From Zizania palustris (Eukaryota; Streptophyta; Magnoliopsida; Poales; Poaceae), in assembly GCA_019279435.1 (NCBI GenBank), contig JAAALK010000285.1:29358371-29422370 (forward strand): DNA of 64,000 bases, in the 5' to 3' direction. Positions 23,193-34,518 of this stretch are shown here, piece by piece (positions within the stretch are counted from its first letter, which is position 1; every line of letters starts with the position of its first letter). Below the pieces are notes generated by a model. The model was not told the origin of the DNA and ran no database searches. It saw nothing but the letters and a program-made list of their open reading frames with translations. The position numbers and the translations under genes are program-made.

Positions 23193-24997
23193 CTGCAGTA
23201 AAGCCTTGTATTCAGCTTGGTTATTGGTAGAAGGGAACCCTAAACGAGCCGAGCACTCAAAGTGCATTCCGCTAGGAGATACGAGAACCACTCTAATACC
23301 TTGGCTATTTTTGCAAGCTGAACCATCAAAGTAAAGTTCCCACGGTATTACCTCATCCAAAGAAACATTGTCACTCCAACTGATGTCTATGTGGTGATCA
23401 AGTATAAAGTTGGCTACGATCTGGCCTTTCATAGCTCTCAGGGGTTCATAGGCCAAATCATACTCGACCAAAGCGTAAGCCCACTTTCCGATTCTTCCAC
23501 TTAGAATCGGTTTTTGCAACATGTGTTTTATAACATCAGTTTGGCAAACGACAACACATGTAGTAGGGAGAAGGTAATGGCGCAATTTAGTACACGCGTA
23601 GTAAAGTGATAAACACAAACGTTCCACAAACGCGTACCTGGTTTTAGCGTCCAGCAGGCGGTGGCTCAAGAACGTGATGATGTACTCTTTTCCTTCTACC
23701 TCCTGGGTTAGCATGGCCCCAATCACGCTATCATCAGCAGCGATGTATAGCCGAAATGGAATCCAGACTTTGGGTGCTCTCAGCACAGGCGGTTATGACA
23801 AGCACTCCTTGATTTTCTCAAAGGCATTTTGCTGGCTTGCCCCCAAGTGAACTCGGCTTCGTTCTTTAGCCGGAGTATGGGGACAAAGGCATCAATCTTT
23901 CCAAACAAGTTGGATATAAAGCGACGCAAATAGTTCATCTTGCCTAGCAACTTCTGTACGTCCTTTTTTCATGTCGGCGCTGCAATGTTTCTAATCTTCT
24001 CAAGCCTCTTAGTATCAATTTCTATGCCTCTCTCGTGAATCATGAAACGTAAGAACTTACCCACTAACACACCAAAAGCACACTTGAGTGGGTTCATTTT
24101 CAAACCATACTACCGCATCCTATGAAAAGCAACTTTCAAATCGGCTAAATGGTTTCCCATAGCATCCGATTTGACTACAACATCATCAATGTAAACTTCT
24201 AACATAACTCCTAGCAAGTCATGAAAGATTAAGTTCATAGCGCCCCGATACATGGCGCCAGCATTCTTCAAACCAAAAGTCATAACGATCTACTCGAACA
24301 AACCAACAAAACCAGGCCATCGAAAGGCAGTCTTGTAGACGTCCTCTTTGGCCATAAAGATTTAGTTATAACCAGCATTGCCATCAAGAAAACTCAGTAC
24401 CTTGTGTCCTAAAGCATCGTTGATTAGCATGTCGGCTATTGGCATCGGATATTTGTCCTTTGGAGTGGCTCTGTTCAGATCCCTAAAATGAATACACACC
24501 CGTATTTTGCCGCTCCCCTTCTTCTCTACAGGCACAATGTTAGCAACCCATTCTGCGTACCTGCATGGCCTAATAAACTTAGCTTTAGAAAATCGCTCTA
24601 CTTCCTCTTTAACTTGGTCAAAGATGACCGAGTTAAAGCGATGAGGAGGCTACTTATAAGGCCTAAATCCGGACTTGATAGGTAGCTGATGCTCTACAAG
24701 CTCGCGGCTTAGTCTTGGCATCTCGCTATACTCCCATGCGAAACAATCGACATACGACCGAAGTAACTTTATTACCTCGGCCTTCTCATCAGGCTGTAAA
24801 TGTTGGTTTACAAAAGTCGGCCTTGGGATGCTACTATCACCTATGTCAACTTCTTCCAAGGGATCGGTTGACGTAAAACCTTGTCCTAATTTCTCTACTT
24901 CGCTAAAGTCTTTGATGGCCTCGGCAATACCGTCTTTATTAGACCGATATTGCTCTACCCGAGACTTTAACCAATCCAGATTACTCTTTCTAGACAT
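23193..24997 (-). pseudogene. Gypsy-C reverse transcriptase and RNase H domains (broken)
   Basis: The minus strand encodes a pre-RT region (24997-24650, with FAWEYSEMPRL), then RT in broken frames. The motif TFGLKNAGA is at about 24285-24255 and the catalytic YIDD at 24193-24182. RNase H follows (23786 onward, YIAADDSVIGAML, FLSHRLLDAKTRY), then the start of an archaeal-type RNase H (WELYFDGSACKNSQG, NNQAEYKALLQ) up to the Gypsy-D edge. The rest of that domain is missing. Confidence 0.85.
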
Positions 24998-25002
24998 GAC
25001 TA

Positions 25003-25608
25003 TTAATACAAAAACAACTGTGCTACACCAGCCGGCTTTACAGACACTGGTACAAAATGCCCTCCGGATACGCTAACAAAATCGTAATCCAAAAGATATC
25101 TACCTGACAGACACTCTACTTTGTTATGAACGGCGTCAACTGATACATCGGCCAATGCTACTTGGGCCAAAGTATCTGCGGGAATGACCTCTACCTCATC
25201 GCCGTCCCACTGCATCAGGCACTGGTGTAGAGTAGAAGGAATGCAATAATTCACGTGAATCCAGTCGCGCCCAAGCAGCACACTGTAGTTACCTTGTACA
25301 TCGACGACGAAAAACGCTGTTGGCAATGTCTTGTTTCCCACTGTCAACTCCATGGAGAGCACGCCCTTGGCCTCGGAACTCTCGCCGTTGAAGCCGTTGA
25401 GCATCAAGTTAGTCTTCTTCAGATCATCCTTGTCCCTGCCAAGTTTCTTCAATAACGAGTAAGGCGTTAAGTTAACAGTGGTGCCACCGTCGATGAGCAT
25501 CTGGGAAATCGGCTTTCCATCAATGTGACCTCTGACATAGAGGGGCTTCAGATGGCGAGCCGAGTCCTCGGACTTCTCAAAAATAGCGTTGCAAAGGCCG
25601 AGGTTCAA
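25003..25608 (-). pseudogene. Gypsy-C protease (retropepsin) region
   Basis: About 200 residues are open on the minus strand. The catalytic motif is LIDGGTTVN (Asp-Gly-Gly rather than Asp-Ser/Thr-Gly) near 25490, followed by a hydrophobic stretch and LLGRDWI. The same Asp-Gly-Gly form occurs in Gypsy-1 and Gypsy-2 and is common in plant Tat-type elements. It ends at a stop just before the pre-RT region. Confidence 0.8.
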
Positions 25609-27863
25609 CTGAGCGACCTCAACCTTGTCCTATGGCGGGGCGAACTCGGCGGGTAGTGTGACAACATTGATGTCCATCGCCTGGGGCATGGGCCCCTCGG
25701 AGATGGGCGAGTAGTCGTCGTTGAGCATGTCATCGTCGTCGTCGCTCGGACTAGGAGCTGGGTTGGTCATCTCAACCGGCTTCATCCTCTACACCTGTTT
25801 TGTGGTCGGTCGATGGTGGATTTCTTCAAAGATAGCATCGTGCTCGTCCTTGGCCTCCTTCTCACGCATTTCCTGTGCCCATAGTCGTTGTAGACGTCTC
25901 TTCTGTGATTTAGACATGCCTGGAGGTGCCCAAGATGGTCGCGACTTGGTGCCAGGTGCTACTGCCCGGTTCCTGTCAACTCTGGCTGAAATGGTACTGC
26001 CTACTTCGGCCTCGTGCACTCTGTATTTGGAGGGGCCTTCGCTGCAGACCCTGGCAGTCAGACCGGCCTTGCCCGGCCGATCGAACCAGGCTTCAGCATG
26101 GGCTCCGGCCAAAGCATGGGACCCACCTCTATTAGACTTCGGCGATAAAGCCTTCGGGATTGGGACTTCCTGAGACCCTTCTCTGATTGTGATAGCTTCG
26201 GACTCCCTGTCTTCGGCCTCCACGCACTTGTCCTCCTCACCTTCGCCCTACATAGTCCGATTCGGAGGTACCACGGACAGCCTGTGGATGATGCCACCCT
26301 CCACTGTGTCTGCCTGTCCCTGCCACTCATAATACTCCGAAGGAATAAGAGGCATAGCGTTAAGTTGTGAAGGGTACTCCAGCTGTGATATGTACGGAGC
26401 CCACGGAGTTCCTGCCCAGTTGTACGGCGGAGGCATCGGCGGCTCTATTGGCCTTGCCCACTGAGAGCCGAACCCGTTACCCGGATGGGGGTTCAGTAGA
26501 GTCGATGGTGTCTTGGACCATATCAGTGAGGGGTCCTGCCAGGCCAGAGGCACATTCGGCTAGTGCGGGCCGAAGCATCCTATCAGAGAGCTCGTCCAAA
26601 GCGGTGCGGGGTTCGGCCATTGGGGGCCGAAGTTACTATACGGGGGGTTCGGCCATTGAGGTTCGAAGCCACCATGCGGAGTGTCAGTCCACTTGTGCCC
26701 GAAGCCACCGTGGGGAGGGTTCGACCACTTCGATCTGAAGCCACCCTCCGAAAGTCTTGGGCCCTTCGGCTGTCCTAGTTTTTCAGCGCGGGGACCTGCT
26801 TCCTTGGCTTTTCTTTGATGCTTGTTCAATAGCATGTTGTACGTTACCTTTAGCCTCTTGTGAGCCTTAGCCGATGGGGTGTTAATGTTCTATTTCCATA
26901 CTCCTACCTCGGGGTTCTTTGGTATGAGCGTGCGAGTGCGCGGCTATCCAACAATTACATCCTTCCCCTTAGCTGACTCGGCATGTTCTGGCCGAATTAA
27001 TACCTTCTTCTCGCCGAGGTTGACGGCGTTGACGGGAAAAGGATCTTTGTCCAGCTTCAACTTTGAATTATGGTCTATCATCAATCGTCCTTCTTCTATG
27101 GACGATTGGACCTGTCGTCGAAAAACATTGCAGTCCTTAGTATTATGTGAATGTGAATCATGCCACTTACAGTACAGATGCTTCTTCAACTCATCGGCAG
27201 ATGGAATGACTTGACCTTTAGGCAACCTGAGAAGCTGGTTCTTTATGAGAAAATCAAATATTTTGTCACACTTAATTATATAGAATGAGTACTTGACCTC
27301 ACTAGGCCGATTCTTTGTGGGAGACGACCGTAATTCGGAGCAAGTGATATGTTTACTCTTAGCGTTCCAAACCCATTCGTCTGCGTACATGTCGGCCGAA
27401 TCCTCCTCTTCTGATTCCTCCTCGTCGGAGCGTTCCATGATGTGGATTTCAGCCCAAGGCTTGTTAAACGTCTTAATGAACTTTTTATCTTTTTCTCGGC
27501 CTTCTTGGACCAGAGCGTGCTGTAAAACTTTGATAACCTCTAAACAGTTCTGGTTGTCTAAGCTTTCTTTAATCTCGGAACGCAACCCATTAAACGCTAG
27601 TTCCGCCAAGTCTCTTTCTGAAATGTTAAGGCTGAAACATCGGTTTCTAGTATTCCTAAAATGTTTGATGTACTCAGAGGCGTTCTCGTTAGATTTCTGC
27701 CTAACCGATGTCAATTGTGAATGCCTAAGTTCCATTTCACCCGTGTAAAAGTAATCATGGAATTTTCGTTCTAAATCATCCCACGTCTGAACGGAGTTTG
27801 GCGGGAGCGCCGAAAACCAAGTGAAGGCGGTGCCGGATAGCGAGAGAGAAAATAGTCTGACTT
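25609..27863 (-). pseudogene. Gypsy-C gag (partial, broken)
   Basis: Gag coding begins at the Gypsy-1 edge (27863) with a retrotransposon gag domain (FTWFSALPPNSV, then SEYIKHFRNTRNRC near 27660) and an acidic region (EEESEEEDSAD near 27410). A probable zinc-binding stretch CKWHDSHSHNTKDC is at about 27175-27140. A Trp/Pro repeat (26745-26602) and an open C-terminal part (26223-25789) follow. Frames change near 26940, 26560, 26330 and 25780. The N-terminus and 5' LTR are outside the visible sequence. Confidence 0.75.
26602..26745 (-). repeat. 36-bp minisatellite in Gypsy-C gag (Trp/Pro repeat)
   Basis: Four diverged 36-bp units start at 26745, 26709, 26673 and 26637 on the minus strand. Each encodes twelve residues of the pattern GGFxxxWxxPPH. 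The Gly-Phe, Trp and Pro positions are kept while the others vary. Confidence 0.85.
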
Positions 27864-28358
27864 TGTTGGGGGAAAATATTCCATCTTCAGGGTTATTGCA
27901 GTGACGAGATAAAGACTAGTGATTAAGACGAAGACTTCCAACATATAATTTCGGAGATGCATCAAGTCAAGTTCGAAGTATGATGACAGGCTCTAGTTCG
28001 GAGTATATCTTCGAACTTGGACTCTTCCGAGAACTTCTTTGCCAGCTAAGATGGAAGACTTATCTTCTTTCTCATTAGATTAGTCTTTTACCATTTTAGC
28101 CCTATCAAGGGTACCGAATAGTTTCGACTACGTCGGTTGTAATAGAGGGGTAAAAAGGTATTTTCCTTAATGTTTGGGCCTATAAATACCCCCCGTTTAA
28201 CCTTGTAATACAGACCGAATACAAGTTATTCAATACACACTTTCAAACTATTCTATGTTATTATCCTTTCGGAGGCTTGGAATAGTTTCCTTCGCAAACA
28301 CTTCGTTTGTTAGTTTCTAATCTTCAGAAACCTGTTAGTGTAATCTTTTACGCCAACA
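27864..28358 (+). repeat. 5' LTR of Gypsy-1
   Basis: 495 bp, starting TGTTGGGGGAAAATA and ending TTACGCCAACA. It matches the Gypsy-2 LTRs but has clearly diverged in its first 200 bp. Confidence 0.92.
28181..28188 (+). promoter_or_regulatory. TATA box of Gypsy-1 LTR
   Basis: GGCCTATAAATACCCCC in the second half of the LTR is identical in the Gypsy-2 3' LTR. It is the likely core promoter of the element. Confidence 0.75.
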
Positions 28359-28360
28359 GT

Positions 28361-28378
28361 TGGCGCCGTCCGTGGGGA
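28361..28378 (+). promoter_or_regulatory. Primer-binding site of Gypsy-1
   Basis: TGGCGCCGTCCGTGGGGA starts two bases after the LTR and is identical in Gypsy-2. The TGGCGCC start is typical of plant gypsy primer sites; I cannot name the tRNA with certainty. Confidence 0.75.
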
Positions 28379-28420
28379 ACGTAGTCCAAGAAACTTCATT
28401 CTCTACCAACTTCTCACACC

Positions 28421-29935
28421 ATGCCTCCTAAGCGGAGTGTATCTGGTAATCGTGTTCGGAGGTCCCCCCGAACCTCCGGAGTAAGATCTTCAGATACAGT
28501 TGAGGTCGGAGGACCTTCGACGTTTCCTCCACCCCAAACCCCGGAAGGGATTCCCCTTCCTCGAGCATACGGAGTTCCTCCGCCAACTCCATCCATACTT
28601 CGGCCACCCGGAGTCCCTCTTCCACCTCAGGTTCCACTTCGAATTGATCCATACAGTTCTCAAGACCCGGAAGATCCTTCCGGAGGAGATGAAGACAATC
28701 TTGGTGATATGGCCGCTCAAATGGCCAGTCTCCAAGCCGAAGTTGCAAGGTGGCGGCAAGAAGCCGCGAATAGGCTTCGCTCTCAACCCACCCCAACCAT
28801 TCCCGAAGTGCCTGAAGATGACGAGGTTATTTATCCCGAAGCTCCAGAGAATGCCTCCTTCAATACCGAGTCTCCGCTGCATCCCGAGTTGCAGAAAGTA
28901 TGCTTCGACCCCAAGTTCAAAACGTCGAAGCTTTGCAAGTATGCCAGAGATGAAGATCCTGGAGAGTTTGTTTGTTCTTATGCTCTAGCAATTGAAGCCA
29001 GTGGGGGAGTGCGGGACACCATGGCAAAATGATTTCCCCTAGCTCTTTAAGGAGTGGCATTGCGGTGGTTCTAGTCTTTGAAGCCAGGATCAATTAATTC
29101 ATGGGGGCAGCTGAAGAAGAAGTTCGTAAGCAATTTCCAGGGCACCTTCGTGCCCCCAATGTCAACGGGAAGTCTTTTCCAGGTGAAGCAGCTCCCTGGA
29201 GAGACATTGAGACAATACTTCAAGCGCTTCGCTCATACGAAGTCGCAAATTCTAGGGTTAACTACGTCTTCAGTAGTTGACGCAGCTCGAGAAGGAGTCA
29301 TTCATCCATGCCTCCTTGATAAACTTCACCGGAAAAGCATATCTTTTGTTTCTTAGTTAATGTCATATTTCGAAGAGTATGCAAGGTCAGAAGAAGGATG
29401 GCTTCAGAGAACCGCTGCAACCCCGTCGATATTGCAAGAAGTGAAATTGGAAGTGAAAACTTCAGCACAGCCGCAAGAGCCTAGCTTCGAGGTTCAGCAT
29501 GACAGGCGTAGGGGGCAAAAGCATCCTTGTTCGGAAGTTCTGAACATTGCATCCCCGCAGAAGTTTGCACAAAGAGCTCCACAACCATCAAGAACCAAGA
29601 CCAGCGGCTGGAGGCCGCCAGGGAAACCGGCTGGCAAAGGCCAGACCCTTTTCTGCTGTATCCATGGTGAAAACCAGAGCCATGCAACTGATACTTGCAA
29701 GGCTATACTTGCTCTGAGAGGAGAGTATCTGGAAAGAACTTCGGGTCGAGGCACTACTGACCGAGTTCCAGCTGAAGTGCGTCTGGAGCCTGTCCAGGCG
29801 GTGGCACGAATAGAAACTTTGATTCGGCAAGACGCCCTCCGGTGGGAAATATTATGCCACCTCCGAAGCAAGAAGAGGGGCAAGATCGAGGAAAAAAAGT
29901 GGTCCTCCCAATCTCCAGAGGAGGTACTCTCGGAA
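28421..29935 (+). pseudogene. Gypsy-1 gag (broken)
   Basis: The ATG at 28421 starts MPPKRS, shared with Gypsy-2. A Pro-rich N-terminus is followed by DMAAQMASLQAEVARW (short coiled coil), the gag domain (LCKYARDEDPGEF, then SNFQGTFVPP and YFKRFAHTKSQI) and a probable zinc-binding motif CCIHGENQSHATDTC near 29655-29700. In-frame stops lie at about 29030, 29050, 29072 and 29354, and the frame shifts near 29830. Several of the stops replace residues that are coding in Gypsy-2. Confidence 0.82.
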
Positions 29936-32900
29936 GTATGTCAAAGAGGCAGAGAAGAGAGTATGTTAGAGAGGTGGGCCATATTGGAACCTCTTCATCT
30001 GCAGCTGCTATGCCTGAATGGTCTCATGTGCCAATATCTTTCTCCGCAGATGATGCAGTTGGTGTTAAATTTCCACATGCAGACCCACTTGTCATCACTG
30101 CTGACATAGCTTGAACTGAGGTTCGAAGAGTGCTAGTGGACGGAGGGAGTTCAGCGGATATTATTTTTGTCCAAGCTTTTGACCAACTCTGTATCTCCAG
30201 AAAGCATCTTCTCCCAGCAGCCCGTCCTTTGCAAGGGTTTGCAGGACCCCCTCTTGATGCCCTCGGCCAAATTGGCCTAGAAGTTACTTTCGGAGAGGGG
30301 CTAATGGCCAGGACAGAGGAAGTAATCTTTGACGTTGTAGATGCTCCATATGCATATAATGTCATCTTCAGAAGAGGCATGTTAAATCAATTCGGAGCTG
30401 TGGTGCATCATAATTACTTGTGTATGAAGATGCCCACACAAGCAGGAGTACTCACTGTCTTTAGAGATCAGGCCATCGCAAGAAGGGCAGAGTACGGTCA
30501 TGGCCCTCCTCTTGACCCAAGGCAAGTGAATAGTGTGCAAGATGATCCGGAGAATTTTTCCGCTCCTAGCGAATCCTCGAAAAGATCCTTCCCAAGACCA
30601 AGTCCTGAAGGAGAGATTGCAACAAAGGTTATTGTCAAAGATGGCAAGGAATATTCATTTCAATTTGGTAAAGACTTGCCTCCAGAAGTTGCTACCTCCT
30701 TAGAAAAAGTAGTTGAGGAAAATTTGGATGTCTTTGCTTGGTCTGATGAAGATATCACCGGAGTCAGTCAGGACATTATTGAACACAGTTTACTTGTGAA
30801 CCCGAAGGCTCGACCTGTTAGGCAAGGACTCTGAAAGATGTCTGCGGAGAGAGCTGTCCTTGCTAAAGATGAAGTTGAAAAGTTACTGAAGGCTGGGATT
30901 ATCAGAGAAGTGGCTCATACGGAATGGTTAGCCAACCCAGTCTTCGTTAAGAAGAAATCTTCAGGGAAGTGGCGCATGTGTATTGATTTTACATCTCTCA
31001 ATAAAGCATGCCCCCGTGACCCAAACCCCATGCCCCGAATTGATCAGTTGGTCGACTCCACTGCTGGTTCGGAGTTATTAAGCTTCCTTGACGCGTATTC
31101 CGGCTACCATCAAATTTTGTTGAAGCGCGAAGATGAAATCAAGACAAGCTTCGTAACTCCTTCAGGAGTCTTTTGCTATGTAAGAATGCCCTTTGGCTTA
31201 AGAAATGCCGGGGCTACATTTTCGAGGTTAATTGCTAAGGCTCTAGGGCATCATCTAGGTCGTAATGTAGAGGCCTACATGGATGATATTGTAATCAAGA
31301 GTGCTTTTAAGCACCAGCATAGCCTAGACTTAGCAGAAACATTTAATAGCCTTCGGTCATGTGGGATCCGTCTCAACCCCGAAAAATGTATCTTCGGGGC
31401 GCAGGCTGGAAAATTGTTAGGGTACCTAGTTTCAAGCAGAGGGATCGAAGCTAGCCCCACTCAAATAACTGCGTTACAGAAGATGGCTCCCCCAGAGAAT
31501 TTAAAGCAAGTGCAAAAGATGACCGGTCGTCTAGCAGCACTTAGCAGACTTCTGGCAAGGTCTGCGGAGAGAAGTTTGCCTATTTTTAAAGCATTGAAAG
31601 GGTCCGAAGATTTTGCATGGACACCGGAGTGTCAAAAGAGCTTCGAAGATATTAAAAATTATCTCAGTAATCTTGCTACACTCACGGTGCTTGTTGCGGA
31701 CGAAACCCTACTCCTCTACCTTGCAGCTACTGGCTCTGCTGTCAGTGCAGTTCTTGTCAGAGAGATTGATTTCAACGGGAAGTTGGTACAAAATCTAGTT
31801 TACTTTGTGTCCGAAGCATTGTCTGGAGCAAAAACAAGATATTGCGAGCTTGAGAAATTCGTTTATGCTTTGGTAATGGCTTCGAGGAAGCTAAGGCATT
31901 ATTTTTTGGCACATAATATTGTGGTACCAACTTCGTATCCTTTGGGAGATATGCTCCGAAGTAAGGATTCCACTAGAAGAATTGGAAAGTGGGCTGTTGA
32001 ATTAGCACCCTTCGCCATATCATTCCTGGCAAGAATAGCAATTAAGTCACAAATATTGGCTGACTTCGTAGCAGAGTGGACTCCCCCTGCAACTTGGGCT
32101 CTAGAGAAGCCAAGCGAAGAAATTTGGACTATTTAACCCGATGGAGCTTTTCAAGCATCTGGAGCAGGTGTCAGAGCTGTGATAATTTCGCCTTTAGGGC
32201 AAAAGGCTTTGTACTCCGCAAGACTCAACTTTAAGTCTACCAATAATACAATGGGGTATGAAGGAATTCTGTTGGGACTTTGCAAGGCACATGCTCTAGG
32301 GGCTACAAGTGTTGTTATTAAAACAGATTCTCAGATTGTAGCAGGGCACGTGGATAAGAGTTTCCAAGTCCGACATCCGCAGCTTGCAAAATACTTAGAA
32401 GAAATCCGAAAGATCGAAGCAGCATTTAAAGGGATTTCCATTCGAAGTATACCTAGAGCAGAAAATATGCAAGCAGACATCTTAGCGAAAGCTGCAGCCG
32501 GAGCTATGGATATACCCGAAGAAGCTTTTTATGAAGAACTCAATACACCTTCGGTACCCCAAATTCCCACTGCAGAAGTCCTTTGCATTCCAAGTACAGA
32601 TTGGCGAAGTTCAATCATGGAAGTGTTGCAAGGAGAGGCAAATATGTCCGAAGAGCCACAACTTTCAAGGTTAAAGCTTAGAACTCGGAATTATCAAATA
32701 ATCAACGGCATTTTATACAAGGCACGGAGTATGTTCCCCTCTACTCCGATGTATATCTCAAGCCGAAGGTCAGGAAATTCTTCGAGAAATCCATGAAGGA
32801 CTTTGCGGTAGCCATCTGGCCCCTCGAGCTTTGGCAGGAAAAACACTTCACCAGGGGCTTTATTGGCCTACAATAGTAGCTGATGCGGAGAGCTTGGTCC

Positions 32901-33814
32901 GCACTTGTCAAGGATGTTAGTGGATGGGACGAAGGAGTCATCGCCCACCAACAGCCCTTCAAGTTATAGCTCCGGTATGGCCCATGGCCAGATGGGGTAT
33001 GAATCTTATTGGCCCCTTCCCAACAGCAAAAGGAAATTTGAAGTTCGCAGTGGTAGCAATTGAATATTTTTCAAAGTGGGTCGAAGCAGAACCTCTAACA
33101 GCTATTACTTCGAACAATGTACAGAAATTTTTCTGGAAGAATATCATTTGCCGGTTCGGAGTGCCTAGACAACTCACAGTTGACAATGGAACACAATTCG
33201 ACGCAGAACCTTTCAAGAAATTTTGCGAAGATCTAGACATCCAATTATGTTTTGTTGCAGTGAGACATCCTCAGTCTAACGGAGCTGTAGAAAGAGCCAA
33301 TGGTAATATTTTGTCAGGGCTAAATCGAAGGATAGTAGGATTGGCAAAAGGACTCTGGACCGAAGAACTTCCGAAGATTTTGTGGTCCATTCGGACCACT
33401 CAAACGAGGTCCACGGGTTTCACTCCATTCAGACTATTATTCGGAGATGAAGCTATGACACCAACAGAGCTCAAAGTAGGATCACTTCGCAGCACTGAAC
33501 TGGAAATAGAAGGAGAAAGACAAGCTTCGCTGGATTTAACAGAGGAGACAAGACTTCGAGCTGTGGCCAATTTATCAAAGTATCACCAGCAGACGAAGGC
33601 TTGGTTTGACCCGAAGGTTAAGATTAATGAACTTAGGCCGGGTCATCTCGTTTTGCGAAGTATCATAGCACCAGGAAAATTAGGAAATAAATGGGAAGGT
33701 CCATACTTAATTGTTCGCTCCGGGCGTCCTGGTTCTTTTAAATTAGCTAATTTGGAAGGTGAAGAGTTAGCACATACATGGCATGCGGAGCACCTAAAGC
33801 GATACTTCGCATAA
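29936..33814 (+). pseudogene. Gypsy-1 pol: protease, RT, two RNase H, integrase (broken)
   Basis: Pol would make and insert the element DNA. Protease has LVDGGSSADII near 30135. RT has the catalytic YMDD at 31276-31287. RNase H follows to about 32090. The archaeal-type RNase H starts after a TAA at 32134-32136, where Gypsy-2 has Tyr. Integrase runs from about 32750, with HHCC remnants, and ends KRYFA at 33814. Its first catalytic Asp is Asn (33002-33004, GAT to AAT), while the second Asp and the Glu are present. Further damage: stops at 30112-30114 and 30832-30834, a one-base gain near 32720 and a stop near 32918. Confidence 0.88.
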
Positions 33815-33979
33815 GGGCTCCTTGTAATCATTTGTAAGCACTTTCCGAATTAATAAAGCATATGGTTCAGATAATGCCTACCCCTCATAAACTTCCCACT
33901 TCCGAGTAGATGCACTGGAATAGCGGAGTTGACCGAGAGGGAAGTGTCATTAATTTGAATCATATTTTCTGAGGTGGTG

Positions 33980-34225
33980 GGCTGACATAATCCGGAGTCC
34001 AAGCCACCGGCTTGAAGACATCCATAAAAAGAGTCCAAGGAGACCAAATGATGCGGAGCCCAAGCCACCAGCTTGTAGGTATCCGTAAAAAGAGTCCAAA
34101 GAGACCACTGCGAACTCCAAACCACTGGTTTGACAGAATTCGCAAAAAAGAGCCGAAGGAGGCCAAAACAAAATAGAGTTTGAGCCATGAGCTTCGAATG
34201 TCTGTTAAGAAAGTCCAAAGTGACA
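33980..34225 (+). repeat. Diverged tandem repeats in the Gypsy-1 spacer
   Basis: About three to four units of roughly 60 bp share the core gtccaagc...ggctt...atccgtaaaaagag. They correspond to the longer array of Gypsy-2 (45240-45725). They lie between pol and the antisense gene. The remaining spacer (33815-33979 and 34226-34518) shows no gene. Confidence 0.75.
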
Positions 34226-34518
34226 AATTATCTAAGACACTAAAGTGTCCGGAAAGTTATCTCAAGTGATTTCTTTCAAAAACATAAGGTACTAAGTTGC
34301 CAATCTTTAGACTACAAATAGTCGAAGACATTTTATAAGATTTTAGTCGATCTTTAAATTACTGAGGGGCTCCGAACCCCCAAAATTGTACTCCTAAGTT
34401 TTTCTTTGCGCCTAGCCATCTTTGAATACAGTTCGAAGTTGCTTACGCCCAAAGAGGGGCTAATAAATAGGGAGACAATTTTAAATCGATATTCATTATT
34501 CGAACAAATATGATTATA

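Larger units (their letters stand above)
15312..27863 (-). mobile_element. Gypsy-C, Tat-like Ty3/gypsy element, interrupted and truncated
   Basis: Read from right to left on the minus strand, the order is gag, protease, reverse transcriptase, RNase H, an archaeal-type second RNase H, integrase, polypurine tract and the start of the 3' LTR. RT before integrase is the gypsy order, and the second RNase H points to the Tat lineage. Three younger elements break it: Copia-A1 in the LTR, Gypsy-D in pol and Gypsy-1 in gag. The 5' LTR and the start of gag are not in the window. The copy is full of stops and frameshifts. Confidence 0.85.

Noticed and set aside
27293..27748. Plus-strand ORF over Gypsy-C gag
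   Set aside because: It is a shadow of the minus-strand gag domain, which has recognisable motifs.
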